A stretch of DNA of 40,734 nucleotides from Candidatus Nitrosopumilus sp. (GCA_029864805.1 JAOTSS010000014.1:1-40734), one strand, 5' to 3'. Positions 19,957-28,670 are shown, counted from the first letter of the stretch. Numbers and translations are program-made. Notes: generated by a model from the letters alone, not told the origin.

Positions 19957-22359
19957 ATGGTAAACCATCCAATAATTTCAGCAAAAGAACAAACCGTTAG
20001 AGATAGCGGATTTGACCTAGGAAAAGAACTAGGACAAAATCAAGATGGAAGATATTATGCAGCAATATACGAAAGAGGCATTTTAATGAGGCCCTATTTT
20101 ACTGACAGAACTTATCTTTTTGAGATAAAGACTTCCCTTCTTGGAAAACCAATGATTCTCAATCCCAAAGACACCGGGAGAATGGTCATAACAGCAATGG
20201 TTCCAAAAATAGATATCGTTGGGATATCAAAACCTACATCAAAGGATCTGAACGGACTTGTATCAGTACTAAAAAACAAGTTGGTATTGTCTCCAGTATC
20301 CAAAAATAGTGCAGGAAACCCACAAACGACACCAGTCAATTCCATTTGGAACTACAAAAATATGGTCATATGTCTGATAGCTTTCAGTGACAGGTCAAAA
20401 CTAAACAATAGGCAGCTATACAATCTGAGTTTTGAGCAGAGTAAAACTGAGATCAATCACATTGCACCACATTCTGTGTATATTAATAACTCTGCCTGGA
20501 GTGATTTTGGATTTATTCATGCAACTGACATACATGTTTCTCGTGGAAGTGATCAGATACAAAGTAGATTGTATGAATTATCAAATAGTGATGAAAAGAT
20601 AAAACCAGAACTATTCAATAATTATAACAATAGTTTTAGAGATTTTATAACATATGCAAATAAATTACATGATGAAGGAAAAATTGACTTTATTCTAGCA
20701 ACAGGAGATTTAATTGAATATATCTATGAAAAAGAAGACGACAGAAATGGTGGTGGTAATTTTGAGTTTTTCCGAGAACTGGTTTTAGGAAAAGGTACAT
20801 CCCCTAAAGGCATATCAAATGAGGAATTACGTGTTCCAATATTTACAACTCTTGGCAATCACGATTATCGAGAAAATTCATATCCGTTGATCTTTAAGGC
20901 GTTTTTACAGCTAAAAGATTTTGTAGATTCAAAAACAGCTGCACTCATAGCTTTAGGATTTACAGCTTTGGGACTCCCCATAATTGGTTTAGCAGCAGCT
21001 ACCATATCATGGTTATTTGGAAAGAAGAAAGTACATGAAGTTCCTTTTGCTAATTATGTGCAATATAACATGAAAGAATATGAAGCGTTAGCATTTGAAG
21101 GCAATACAAAAGATGGTGAATACGTAAGACGAGAGCTAAATAAGGAGCAAGGATTTGAGACGCTTAAGATTAATGATTCATTGAAAAATGGTTCGTCGTA
21201 CTATCATCACTATATTAGTCCAAAGAATTCGTACATCATCAAGATAGGTGCAAAACACAAAATAGCTATGCTTGATACCAGATATGATGCAGGTATTACT
21301 ACCAGCACCTGGGCCTTATTAGCAGCAAAAATTGGAATAGGTTCAGAAGATACACAAAATGTAATAGATGGAGTAATAAATTCAATAGGACCTCAAGAAA
21401 AAGATTTTACAATATTAAAAAGTGCACTTGAAGATAATGGCGGACTCCGCATAGTTGGCATGCATGCACCTCCAATAAATCATGCAAACAAAGAGTATTC
21501 TCACTTTTTCAGGGAGACAGAACATCAAAATGCAGATCCGCTAAATACAATAGATTTTCTCATAAGAAATGTAGGAATCCCCTATGAGATACAAGGAAAT
21601 AATCTTTATAAGATTGCTAAAACCCAAGATGGATTCATCATAAAACAACCGGCAAAGCCTAGTGATGTTTCAACAAATATGAGTTTGACCGGAACAAAAT
21701 ACTTTATGAAAAGCAGTCAAATCGAGGGTACAGTTGAAGATGACATTTCAAAAGGAAATGAAAAACTATTGAAGATCTGCGCAGGTGTTGATGATTCATC
21801 AAGACAAGCTGATCTGATATTATGTGGACATGTACATAGAAATGTAGAATATAGGATAAGAATGGATCCTACAGAAAACAAGTTCGAGATATACCATGAC
21901 TATTACTCTGAAAATCCAGATTCGTATTATGCATCAAGGGATTACAGATACAAAACAAATGATGGTCAAAGCAAAATGATTTTCACAAAGATAGAAAAAA
22001 ACATTTCTGTACCCTCAGAAATCAGATTCAATGCAAAAAATGAACAAGAAAACAGACCATTTGAATACTATTCCCAGAGGATTCCACATTACAAAAATAA
22101 TCTAAATGAATCAAATAATCCAAAGGAATGGTGGGAACAACACAAACCAATAATCATGCAAGGTGCACCGTTGGGTCCTTTAGGTGAAAATCAAAGACAT
22201 GACAAGAAAAACCAGAAAGAGTTTCCTAACAGAACATTTCAGGGATTTAGATTAATCAAAGTGGAAAATGATGTCATTGCAAAAATCAACCACATAGAGT
22301 TACAAAAAGATGTCAGAGGAATTCCACGACCAGAAAATATTGGTCCTCCAACTTTATAA
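19957..22359 (+). CDS. Calcineurin-like metallophosphoesterase with an inserted hydrophobic hairpin
   Basis: An 800-residue protein. Residues 1-180 are beta-rich and unrecognised. The metallophosphoesterase domain follows, with all metal ligands visible: DIH (Asp191, His193), GDLIE (Asp251), GNHD (Asn301, His302), His503 in GMHAPP, and GHVH (His625, His627). The domain hydrolyses phosphomonoesters or diesters using two metal ions. Residues about 327-354, between the third and fourth motifs, form an Ala/Gly/Leu-rich hydrophobic hairpin that could sit in a membrane; this is unusual inside such a domain. There is no signal peptide, so the enzyme is predicted to be cytoplasmic or peripherally membrane-bound. 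The last 170 residues are polar and unrecognised. The substrate is unknown. Confidence 0.82.
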   Translation: MVNHPIISAKEQTVRDSGFDLGKELGQNQDGRYYAAIYERGILMRPYFTDRTYLFEIKTSLLGKPMILNPKDTGRMVITAMVPKIDIVGISKPTSKDLNGLVSVLKNKLVLSPVSKNSAGNPQTTPVNSIWNYKNMVICLIAFSDRSKLNNRQLYNLSFEQSKTEINHIAPHSVYINNSAWSDFGFIHATDIHVSRGSDQIQSRLYELSNSDEKIKPELFNNYNNSFRDFITYANKLHDEGKIDFILATGDLIEYIYEKEDDRNGGGNFEFFRELVLGKGTSPKGISNEELRVPIFTTLGNHDYRENSYPLIFKAFLQLKDFVDSKTAALIALGFTALGLPIIGLAAATISWLFGKKKVHEVPFANYVQYNMKEYEALAFEGNTKDGEYVRRELNKEQGFETLKINDSLKNGSSYYHHYISPKNSYIIKIGAKHKIAMLDTRYDAGITTSTWALLAAKIGIGSEDTQNVIDGVINSIGPQEKDFTILKSALEDNGGLRIVGMHAPPINHANKEYSHFFRETEHQNADPLNTIDFLIRNVGIPYEIQGNNLYKIAKTQDGFIIKQPAKPSDVSTNMSLTGTKYFMKSSQIEGTVEDDISKGNEKLLKICAGVDDSSRQADLILCGHVHRNVEYRIRMDPTENKFEIYHDYYSENPDSYYASRDYRYKTNDGQSKMIFTKIEKNISVPSEIRFNAKNEQENRPFEYYSQRIPHYKNNLNESNNPKEWWEQHKPIIMQGAPLGPLGENQRHDKKNQKEFPNRTFQGFRLIKVENDVIAKINHIELQKDVRGIPRPENIGPPTL

Positions 22360-22384
22360 TTTTTCCAACTCATTTGGAAATCTC

Positions 22385-22398
22385 TTTTTTATTTTTTT
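22385..22398 (+). terminator. T-rich terminator
   Basis: TTTTTTATTTTTTT lies 25 bp after the metallophosphoesterase stop, preceded by a weak CCAA...TTGG inverted repeat. Its sequence resembles the runs after the other genes of this block. Confidence 0.45.
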
Positions 22399-22479
22399 AA
22401 TCAAAATTTGACAATTAAAATTACAATATCTTTGCATGACAAATGCGTCTCTTATTCCAGATTATTGTAAATATAGTCA

Positions 22480-24579
22480 ATGACTTTGAAAACAAGACAG
22501 CAAATAACAAAAAAAATCCTAGTGATGTTTTTTTCAGTATCATTACTGACATCAACTTTGTTAGTGTTTAATGATGCTGATGCTCAAATAGAGTCTTGGG
22601 TACACTGTGCAGATGAAAAGGGAAAAGGTGAAAAAGGAATCTGTAAATTTAATGGAACAAAGACTGTAAGATATGGACATGGTATTACTTGGACATACAA
22701 GGAAGTTAATGGTGAAATTAAATGCAAAAATGGTGAATTTAGCGTTGATCCATTAAAAGGAGTCAAGAAACAATGTTGGTATAAAAACATTGAACCAGAT
22801 CCAGACGATTCTGATAAAGATCCAGACGACGAGCCCGAATTTATATCGATGTCAAAATTTGCAGAAGACATTATTCATGCGGTAAATGATTTGAGAAATC
22901 ACGGGTTAGCAGGTAAACCAGATCACTTTAAGAAGATTAAGTGGGATAAAGATGAGACAGTTTTAGTAACTAGATCGCAAGATCAGGACGGTGCAATTAA
23001 TGTACAATTTTATCTAGAACAAGGAAAAGGTGGATCTAATCATCATGGATATGTTAATTTTGATTTGACATTTTCATGCAAAGAAAAGACGAAAACCAAT
23101 GGTGAAAAATATTATGAATTGGTTCAAAAATATAGTAATGAGAAAACTACGATCAATAAGAAATCTAGAGATGATGTAAATAACCGTCTAGATTGGTTTC
23201 TCAGTGTATTTATGAGATCACTAAATGGATCAATTGGAACCTATGAAGGATGTTTCAATGAAACTGTTGGGAATGAAGGACTTAGTTTCTTTAAGATTAG
23301 CCCACCTGAAATCAATGATGATGTAGATCTACTTGGTATATCAATCAAGATCAAAACTGCAGATGTGAAACATGCAGGAACTGATGATGATGTGGTTGTA
23401 AAACTTAACAACATAAGGACTATTCCAGATACTGCCAAAAACGATTTTGAACGAGGAGACAAGGGAACTGTCTATGCTTTGAATTCCTATGGGATAAAAC
23501 AAGTAGATAACATCAACAGTCTCGTCATAGATCACAATGGTACAGATGGCTGGTGCTTGGAAATGATAACTCTATACATTAATGAAAAACCAGTATATGA
23601 CAGAGAGTTTAGCCCATGTAAGTGGTTTGACGATAAGTTTGAAAAACCATATCCATGGAGTTCATATACTGTAAGAGTATCAAGTCCCCCATACACAGTC
23701 TCATCTGAGGAATTACATGGTCATTATTTATGGCGAGAAGCATTTGAAAATGAAGTCACAGGAAAATGTCCTAACGGTTCAGATTTACCATCATGTCAAG
23801 TAGTTTGTCCAGATGGTATGCTTAAAAACAGTATCGAGGAATGCTTTAAGGAATGTGAATTGGAATTTCCATTTGAATTAGATATTTCATTTGAAGATGA
23901 TGATTGTCCAATTTTTCCACAGTCAATAGATTGGAATAATGAGGATCGCACAGAGAAGCCAGATTATGGAGATCCATTGTTATTCTCAATGACTGACAAA
24001 CCAGTAAACACCATAAGAAACTGGCCTGAACAACATGAATCATTTCTAACTAAATTCGATTTGTATGCGACTGGAGAAAAAGTAGCTCTATCAAGAACGC
24101 TTGATGATGGAACAATGACTATGTTTCTGGATTTGAATGGTGATGGAGAATTATCAGATGGTACAGAATGGCTGTATGATCAAAACGAGAACGTCTATGA
24201 AATTCTTTCAAGGCCGCTAATTGATAGCAACCAAGATGGTTGGTTTGATTATTCAGATAATTTATGGAGTATTGCGATGATTAAAGATGGTGACAAATAC
24301 TATTTTGCAAGTGATCTTGGAATAGTTGCATTTAACTGGTCAAATGCAGTCAAGGCACATGGAGATATGCATGGAGAAAATAGGCAATATTCTGACTGCC
24401 TCTATGAAGGAGTATACCTATACTCTGACTGTATTGCAGTAAGTGAAAGTCACTTTGCAATAACTGCATACAACAAAAATTCCATTCTAGTCAATGATGG
24501 CAAAATATTGGATTCATTTGGTTCAGTAATTGGTCATCTGGATACATCAGAAAATAAAACAGTAAAACATATACAATAA
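22480..24579 (+). CDS. Secreted cysteine-containing protein with EF-hand-like calcium loops
   Basis: A 699-residue exported protein with a signal peptide (about 12-36, ending NDADAQ). Residues 37-108 form a compact domain with several cysteines (WVHCADEKGKGEKGICKF...CKNG...QCWYK), likely disulphide-bonded. An acidic Asp-Pro linker follows (about 109-122), then a large beta-rich region with further cysteines (about 120-500). Near the C-terminus are two EF-hand/dockerin-like loops, DLNGDGEL from Asp551 and DSNQDGWFD from Asp582, followed by a YSDC-containing tail that recalls the protein at 14263-16281. A surface or matrix role that depends on calcium is likely. No catalytic motif is seen. The family is not recognised. 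Confidence 0.7.
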   Translation: MTLKTRQQITKKILVMFFSVSLLTSTLLVFNDADAQIESWVHCADEKGKGEKGICKFNGTKTVRYGHGITWTYKEVNGEIKCKNGEFSVDPLKGVKKQCWYKNIEPDPDDSDKDPDDEPEFISMSKFAEDIIHAVNDLRNHGLAGKPDHFKKIKWDKDETVLVTRSQDQDGAINVQFYLEQGKGGSNHHGYVNFDLTFSCKEKTKTNGEKYYELVQKYSNEKTTINKKSRDDVNNRLDWFLSVFMRSLNGSIGTYEGCFNETVGNEGLSFFKISPPEINDDVDLLGISIKIKTADVKHAGTDDDVVVKLNNIRTIPDTAKNDFERGDKGTVYALNSYGIKQVDNINSLVIDHNGTDGWCLEMITLYINEKPVYDREFSPCKWFDDKFEKPYPWSSYTVRVSSPPYTVSSEELHGHYLWREAFENEVTGKCPNGSDLPSCQVVCPDGMLKNSIEECFKECELEFPFELDISFEDDDCPIFPQSIDWNNEDRTEKPDYGDPLLFSMTDKPVNTIRNWPEQHESFLTKFDLYATGEKVALSRTLDDGTMTMFLDLNGDGELSDGTEWLYDQNENVYEILSRPLIDSNQDGWFDYSDNLWSIAMIKDGDKYYFASDLGIVAFNWSNAVKAHGDMHGENRQYSDCLYEGVYLYSDCIAVSESHFAITAYNKNSILVNDGKILDSFGSVIGHLDTSENKTVKHIQ

Positions 24580-24591
24580 AATCAAAACCCC

Positions 24592-24606
24592 TTTTTTCTT
24601 TTTTTT
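24592..24606 (+). terminator. T-rich terminator
   Basis: TTTTTTCTTTTTTTT starts 12 bp after the stop of the secreted protein, very like the run at 16293-16305, and has no hairpin. Confidence 0.5.
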
Positions 24607-24733
24607 AGAATAATTAGAAATCTAGGTACTGTTGTAAAATTTCTACGGATAGATATGTTATAACTTTGTAAATTCTAAAATAAAACATGACAAGAAAGAA
24701 ATTTCTCAAGTCAATGAGCATAAATTTTTTTCA

Positions 24734-24767
24734 ACATCATATAAGAACATGTGGTCGAACTTTCTAC
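24734..24767 (+). promoter_or_regulatory. Promoter with palindromic operator (copy 4)
   Basis: TATAAGAA begins at 24740 and the imperfect palindrome GTCGAACTTTCTAC occupies 24754-24767, 14 bp from the start of the TATA box. The ATG of the next gene lies 36 bp further on. The block is almost identical to copy 2 (16413-16446), and a 20-bp box at 24667-24686 matches 16364-16383 at 19 of 20 bases. A 13-bp degenerate variant of the palindrome occurs at 24634-24646. Confidence 0.6.
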
Positions 24768-24802
24768 CATCAAGATACCCATCAACAAAGACAACATGAT
24801 AC

Positions 24803-25633
24803 ATGGCATGGATAAAAGACCATATTGGAATATTTTTATGCGGACTAACAGTATTCATGATATTTCTAGTTCCAATGGTTTCTGTCCATGCTGTAAATTT
24901 TGTAGAAGATGGAAAATGGGATTTTACAATTATGGATATCAGAGCAAATTATACAGACACTTTAAAAAAAGATATGCTAATTGAAATTGCAATTGGCTTT
25001 GAAGGTACAGAAATTACAGGTACTGCAGATGTCATGTTTATACCAAACGGAAATGATCAAGTCATAAAAACTGTATCAAATATAAAACAGGATGAAACTA
25101 GATGGATTGAATTTGAGATTTCACAAAATCAAGATTATTGTTTGTTGTCTTCTGCCAAGGTGATTGTAGCTACACCTGGCTTCAAAGATGATCATGTTTT
25201 TGATGAAAAAACAATAATCTTTGTTCCATATCAGAACTGTATAGATTCAGATAAAGTATCTGATATGGGTAATACAACTGATAGTTTTGACTACACACAA
25301 GACAATACAGATAAAGAATCGGCAATAGAATCTTTTGAGATTTCAAATCACATACTAGAGATGAACAAGAGAAAGATTCACTATGTTACGATATACGGCA
25401 ATATAACAGAATCAAAATATCTGCAAGGTCATGATCTTAGAATTCTTATGACAAAACCGGATGGTACACAAGACAATCTACGTATACAGGTTACATCCTC
25501 TGGTAAATTTGAGACTGTGTTGAGATTTGATTTTGATCACTCCATGACAGGAAAGTATACTTTCGAGCCAACATACATGGAAAGATACAAGGTAGAATTA
25601 ACCAATTTGGTTGTAACGAAATCACTCTCTTAA
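24803..25633 (+). CDS. Secreted beta-rich protein of unknown function
   Basis: A 276-residue protein with a signal peptide (about 8-30, ending VSVHA). Two Ig-like beta domains can be inferred at about 31-150 and 185-270, joined by an acidic, Asp/Thr-rich linker (about 150-180). Two cysteines (about 113 and 141) may pair. No family recognised and no catalytic residues. It is the fourth gene with the palindromic promoter and the last plus-strand gene of the surface-protein block, so it is probably expressed together with the glycosyltransferase and the 672-residue secreted protein. A 77-codon frame that starts at 24751 inside the promoter is not believed. Confidence 0.65.
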   Translation: MAWIKDHIGIFLCGLTVFMIFLVPMVSVHAVNFVEDGKWDFTIMDIRANYTDTLKKDMLIEIAIGFEGTEITGTADVMFIPNGNDQVIKTVSNIKQDETRWIEFEISQNQDYCLLSSAKVIVATPGFKDDHVFDEKTIIFVPYQNCIDSDKVSDMGNTTDSFDYTQDNTDKESAIESFEISNHILEMNKRKIHYVTIYGNITESKYLQGHDLRILMTKPDGTQDNLRIQVTSSGKFETVLRFDFDHSMTGKYTFEPTYMERYKVELTNLVVTKSLS

Positions 25634-25832
25634 CTAAGAAAAATTACATATTTAAAATCACTTCTCACAAATGATTAAAAATCATGTATTCTCTTTGTCC
25701 AAACAAATGATAAACAATGTCATTTTTCATTTCAAGTCAATAAAACAAACGATGTGCGGTTGTTTTTTGGCTCTGACAAGCTCGTAGTTACTATGTTTCT
25801 GAATGATTAAGAGATTTCTATATAATAATAAG

Positions 25833-25872
25833 GTGCAGTTTAGAGTAGTTTTGTGTAGTTTAGTGCAGTCAG
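25833..25872. repeat. Four tandem 10-bp repeats (iteron-like)
   Basis: Four back-to-back 10-bp units read GTGCAGTTTA, GAGTAGTTTT, GTGTAGTTTA and GTGCAGTCAG. All share G-G-AGT at fixed positions, one unit per helical turn. A TATA-like TATATAATAATAAG lies directly before them (25820-25832). They lie between two convergent genes, so they are not an ordinary promoter of a visible ORF. Iterons of a replication origin, a cooperative protein-binding array, or the start of a short RNA are possible. Confidence 0.55.
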
Positions 25873-25891
25873 GATAAACCATATTATAAAA

Positions 25892-27214
25892 TTACACATG
25901 TGCACCAATTGATGCCAAGACACTCAGAAATTCCTCTTCTGCTATTTGTTTAGAATCGTCATCATCTTGTGCAAGCATTACAGGGGTTGTAACTCCACTC
26001 CATTTATCATTGAGTCGTTCATAGGGTATCTTTGCAGCCCATCGTCTTCCGTTGTTTCTATTTGTCACAAGAATAATCATTGGGATGTGTAGTTTTTTGG
26101 CCAAGATAATTTCTGGCATACAGTCATCAGATGATATTCTGCGCTGCTTTCTTTTTGGTTGGTCCTTTAGTGTAAATGATTTGTTGGAGCCTACTGCAAC
26201 TATCTCTGTAGTACTTTCTTCTTCTCCAGTACCATCAACATCATAACAGGTGATTCTCTTCTTTTTTATTATAAAATCAGGCTGTCCTGCGCCATGACCA
26301 TCAGTTACCTCAAAACCCACATCACGTAGGTATTGTGCCATCTCTTCTTGCTTTTTGTGTCCTATGACTCGGTTTGCAATGCCATCTTGTGCAGTCAGCA
26401 AAGTCTCTGTGTTTGAATCATTAGTAGAGCTATCATCATTTGGGATATTTCTTACATCATCATTAGAATCAGAGATTATCTTCTTGTTTTGTGCATTGAT
26501 TGCTTCAGTTCGTGATAATAGTATCTCATACTGATTTGGATTCTGGGCAAACCATTGCTGAACTGTCTTGAGAATATCATTCTGTTTTTGTTGAATCTCA
26601 ATTAGTTGATCAATTTTTTCTGCTTGTTTATTTTGATGTTGGTCTCTGCTCTCTTCTTTCTCATCAAAATAGTCTAGCTTGTCTTGTGTTTCTTGTTGGT
26701 TTTGCGTGATTTTTTCCATTTGTGGGATAACAGTATCTTTTAGGTCTGTCCCAAAATTCTTCAATCTATCTGCCATGTTACTGGTAATTTTTTCTGTGAA
26801 ACTATCAAGTGTGGGTATGATGATTGCGTTTACTTGATTTGTTATCTTGCTGCCATCTTTTTGTAATCCGGCATCTTCTCTTCGTCCAATGTTTTCTCCA
26901 AAGGATACCAGCTTGTAAAACAAGAGCCATAATAAAACAACAAAAGATATCACAACAGGTATTATTGTTGCATATTCTTGTAATTCAGAGGAATACTCAT
27001 TTTCTGCAGGAACAATTCCAAATGAAGACAACAAGCCATAATAAAATATCACATAAGTTATTGCAACTGCAGATATGGTGGGAGCTGCAAACCTAGCTAG
27101 AATTCTAATGATGCCGTTTGCAGAATAGTCTTTGAGAGCTCCTGTAAACATTGGAATGATTCCAATGGTTATAATGTAAACTATGACAAAAAATGTATCC
27201 TCACTACTATTCAT
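25892..27214 (-). CDS. Membrane-anchored protein with coiled coil and restriction-endonuclease-like C-terminus
   Basis: A 440-residue protein. Three membrane helices (about 8-30, 36-65 and 82-103) are followed by a long coiled coil (about 125-245), a polar linker, and a C-terminal domain (about 285-435) with the order of a PD-(D/E)xK fold: helix IGHKKQEEMAQYLRDVGFEV, then GQPDFII, then a strand IVAVGSNKSF, then a helix and VTNRNNGRRWAAKIP. The usual acidic residue two before the lysine is not obvious (SNK), so the site may be altered or inactive. ATG at 27214 was chosen because it overlaps the stop of the small upstream gene (ATGAATAG). TTG at 27262 would lengthen it. It could be a membrane-tethered nucleic-acid sensor or nuclease. 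Confidence 0.65.
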   Translation of the reverse strand: MNSSEDTFFVIVYIITIGIIPMFTGALKDYSANGIIRILARFAAPTISAVAITYVIFYYGLLSSFGIVPAENEYSSELQEYATIIPVVISFVVLLWLLFYKLVSFGENIGRREDAGLQKDGSKITNQVNAIIIPTLDSFTEKITSNMADRLKNFGTDLKDTVIPQMEKITQNQQETQDKLDYFDEKEESRDQHQNKQAEKIDQLIEIQQKQNDILKTVQQWFAQNPNQYEILLSRTEAINAQNKKIISDSNDDVRNIPNDDSSTNDSNTETLLTAQDGIANRVIGHKKQEEMAQYLRDVGFEVTDGHGAGQPDFIIKKKRITCYDVDGTGEEESTTEIVAVGSNKSFTLKDQPKRKQRRISSDDCMPEIILAKKLHIPMIILVTNRNNGRRWAAKIPYERLNDKWSGVTTPVMLAQDDDDSKQIAEEEFLSVLASIGAHV

Positions 27215-27401
27215 TGGTATGACTCCGTGAAATGTTTTCATGTTCATTCTGGAAACTCTCAACTAGTATCATGGTTCTTCTAATCTTTGCCTGGTATGAT
27301 AACAGCAAATTTCTAAACTCGCTAATCTCTACTCCGAGATCCAAAATCTTTTGCTGTATCTGTGCTAAATCGCTCTCTGCTAGTGTGATTGTGTTTTTCA
27401 C
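27207..27401 (-). CDS. Small coiled-coil protein coupled to the membrane nuclease-like gene
   Basis: A 64-residue, GTG-started ORF (MKNTITLAESDLAQIQQKIL...). It has a heptad-like helix across residues about 6-55 and a polar end. Its stop overlaps the proposed ATG of the membrane protein by 8 bp, so the two are likely cotranslated. Helical coiled-coil content in both suggests direct contact. No family recognised; being short and GTG-started, it is less certain than its neighbours. Confidence 0.45.
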   Translation of the reverse strand: MKNTITLAESDLAQIQQKILDLGVEISEFRNLLLSYQAKIRRTMILVESFQNEHENISRSHTNE

Positions 27402-27471
27402 ACCATACTATACGTGAGTGTATCTTAAGAAAAAGACTGGCCAACTGTTATTCGTGACCTAGTAGCAATGG

Positions 27472-28662
27472 ATGGCCATCTATTTATCAAATGTACAGAA
27501 AATAGAGAATATGAAGGATTCAGGGTTTGATCCACATGATAACAGAAGCGGTCCAAAGCCAAAAGACGGGGGACACAAACCAATGCATGTATCATTTAAT
27601 GCAGATAACAGAAAGGCATTAGAAAAGATAAAAGAAAAGCAAGGAATCAGCCCATTTTTGAACAAACTTCTAAAACCAATAGCAGAGCAGCTGGATCCTG
27701 GTCCTGCATCTCCAATATTATTAGAGTTCTGGAATGGTCTTACTGACAAGGTGGCAAGTCTCGTAAAAGAAGATGATCTGGATGCTGCAATTGCACTTGG
27801 CCATGTTCTAGTTGACATCAAGCCTGCAATCCAGCCATATCTTGACTTGTGTGAGGAAGATGAGAACGATATTACTGAAAAGAAGAGTCTAGACGTAGAT
27901 GTAATCTCTGCCAATCATAACTATACACTTGATAGTATGACTCGTGACAATGTTGCAGATATAATCAATGATGTAACAGTTGTAAAATTATTAGAACAGC
28001 TTTATGATGTGCTGCAAAACGTACAGTCAATGCTGCAAAGGGTACCAGACCAATACAAGACAAAATGGCACTCTGATGGCATGGATGAGCTGTACATCAA
28101 AACTGGTGTAACAGAAAAGATTCTTAAAAAATATGGAGCAGATGTTTTGCAACAAAAACAATCAACAGATAACAGCTTGGATATAATGGATTCAGAATCT
28201 ACTGATAACTTTAGAAAAGGTTTACCAATCTTTGATACTCAAAAGCAATGCGAGGAGATCATACAAAAATCTAAAGGAGTGCAAAATTATGGCATTCGCA
28301 GCTTTGTATCTGAATCGTGTGAATTTGTACAAGATACAATAAACAAATTTGCATCTCTTGGAATTGACATTAACGTGGAATCTTATCTGTGGGATGAAAG
28401 CTCACGTTCTTTTTTTGTGGAATTGTTTAATTGTGGGAATTATGATGTGGACATTTCAGAGGTTTGGTGTGATGGACAGAAATGTCTCATGCATGCATGG
28501 TATGCCAAATCCAGTAATTTTCATCTTCCAGTTAATCAAGCAAACAAGATACAGTTCAGGCCATGCAGGCCAGCCAATGATACTACAGAACACAAGATAA
28601 TTATCAAAACACCATACAAGGAATTTTCGTTTGTGATAAAAGGCAAAGAGTATCTTAATTGA
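27472..28662 (+). CDS. Protein with ribbon-helix-helix-like N-terminus, function unknown
   Basis: A 396-residue soluble protein. Residues about 38-75 (HVSFNADNRKALEKIKEKQ, then GISPFLNKLLKPIAEQL) have the strand-helix-helix spacing of RHH DNA-binding domains. The rest is unrecognised: helical segments at about 80-240 and a C-terminal beta-rich domain with several cysteines (about 300-396, CGNYDVDISEVWCDGQKC). It is divergent from the small coiled-coil/membrane-nuclease pair with 70 bp between the starts, so it could regulate that shared promoter region. A partition-like or plasmid-control role is possible but unproven. Confidence 0.6.
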   Translation: MAIYLSNVQKIENMKDSGFDPHDNRSGPKPKDGGHKPMHVSFNADNRKALEKIKEKQGISPFLNKLLKPIAEQLDPGPASPILLEFWNGLTDKVASLVKEDDLDAAIALGHVLVDIKPAIQPYLDLCEEDENDITEKKSLDVDVISANHNYTLDSMTRDNVADIINDVTVVKLLEQLYDVLQNVQSMLQRVPDQYKTKWHSDGMDELYIKTGVTEKILKKYGADVLQQKQSTDNSLDIMDSESTDNFRKGLPIFDTQKQCEEIIQKSKGVQNYGIRSFVSESCEFVQDTINKFASLGIDINVESYLWDESSRSFFVELFNCGNYDVDISEVWCDGQKCLMHAWYAKSSNFHLPVNQANKIQFRPCRPANDTTEHKIIIKTPYKEFSFVIKGKEYLN

Positions 28663-28670
28663 TTTTGCAA

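Noticed and set aside
24634..24646. GTAAAATTTCTAC as an additional operator
   Set aside because: One base shorter than the other copies, with a mismatch in the conserved G, and without the TATA-box spacing; mentioned only as a possible decayed copy.
24751..24984. A 77-codon plus-strand frame starting inside the fourth palindrome
   Set aside because: It overlaps a clear signal-peptide protein in another frame and includes promoter sequence; composition is that of a shadow frame.
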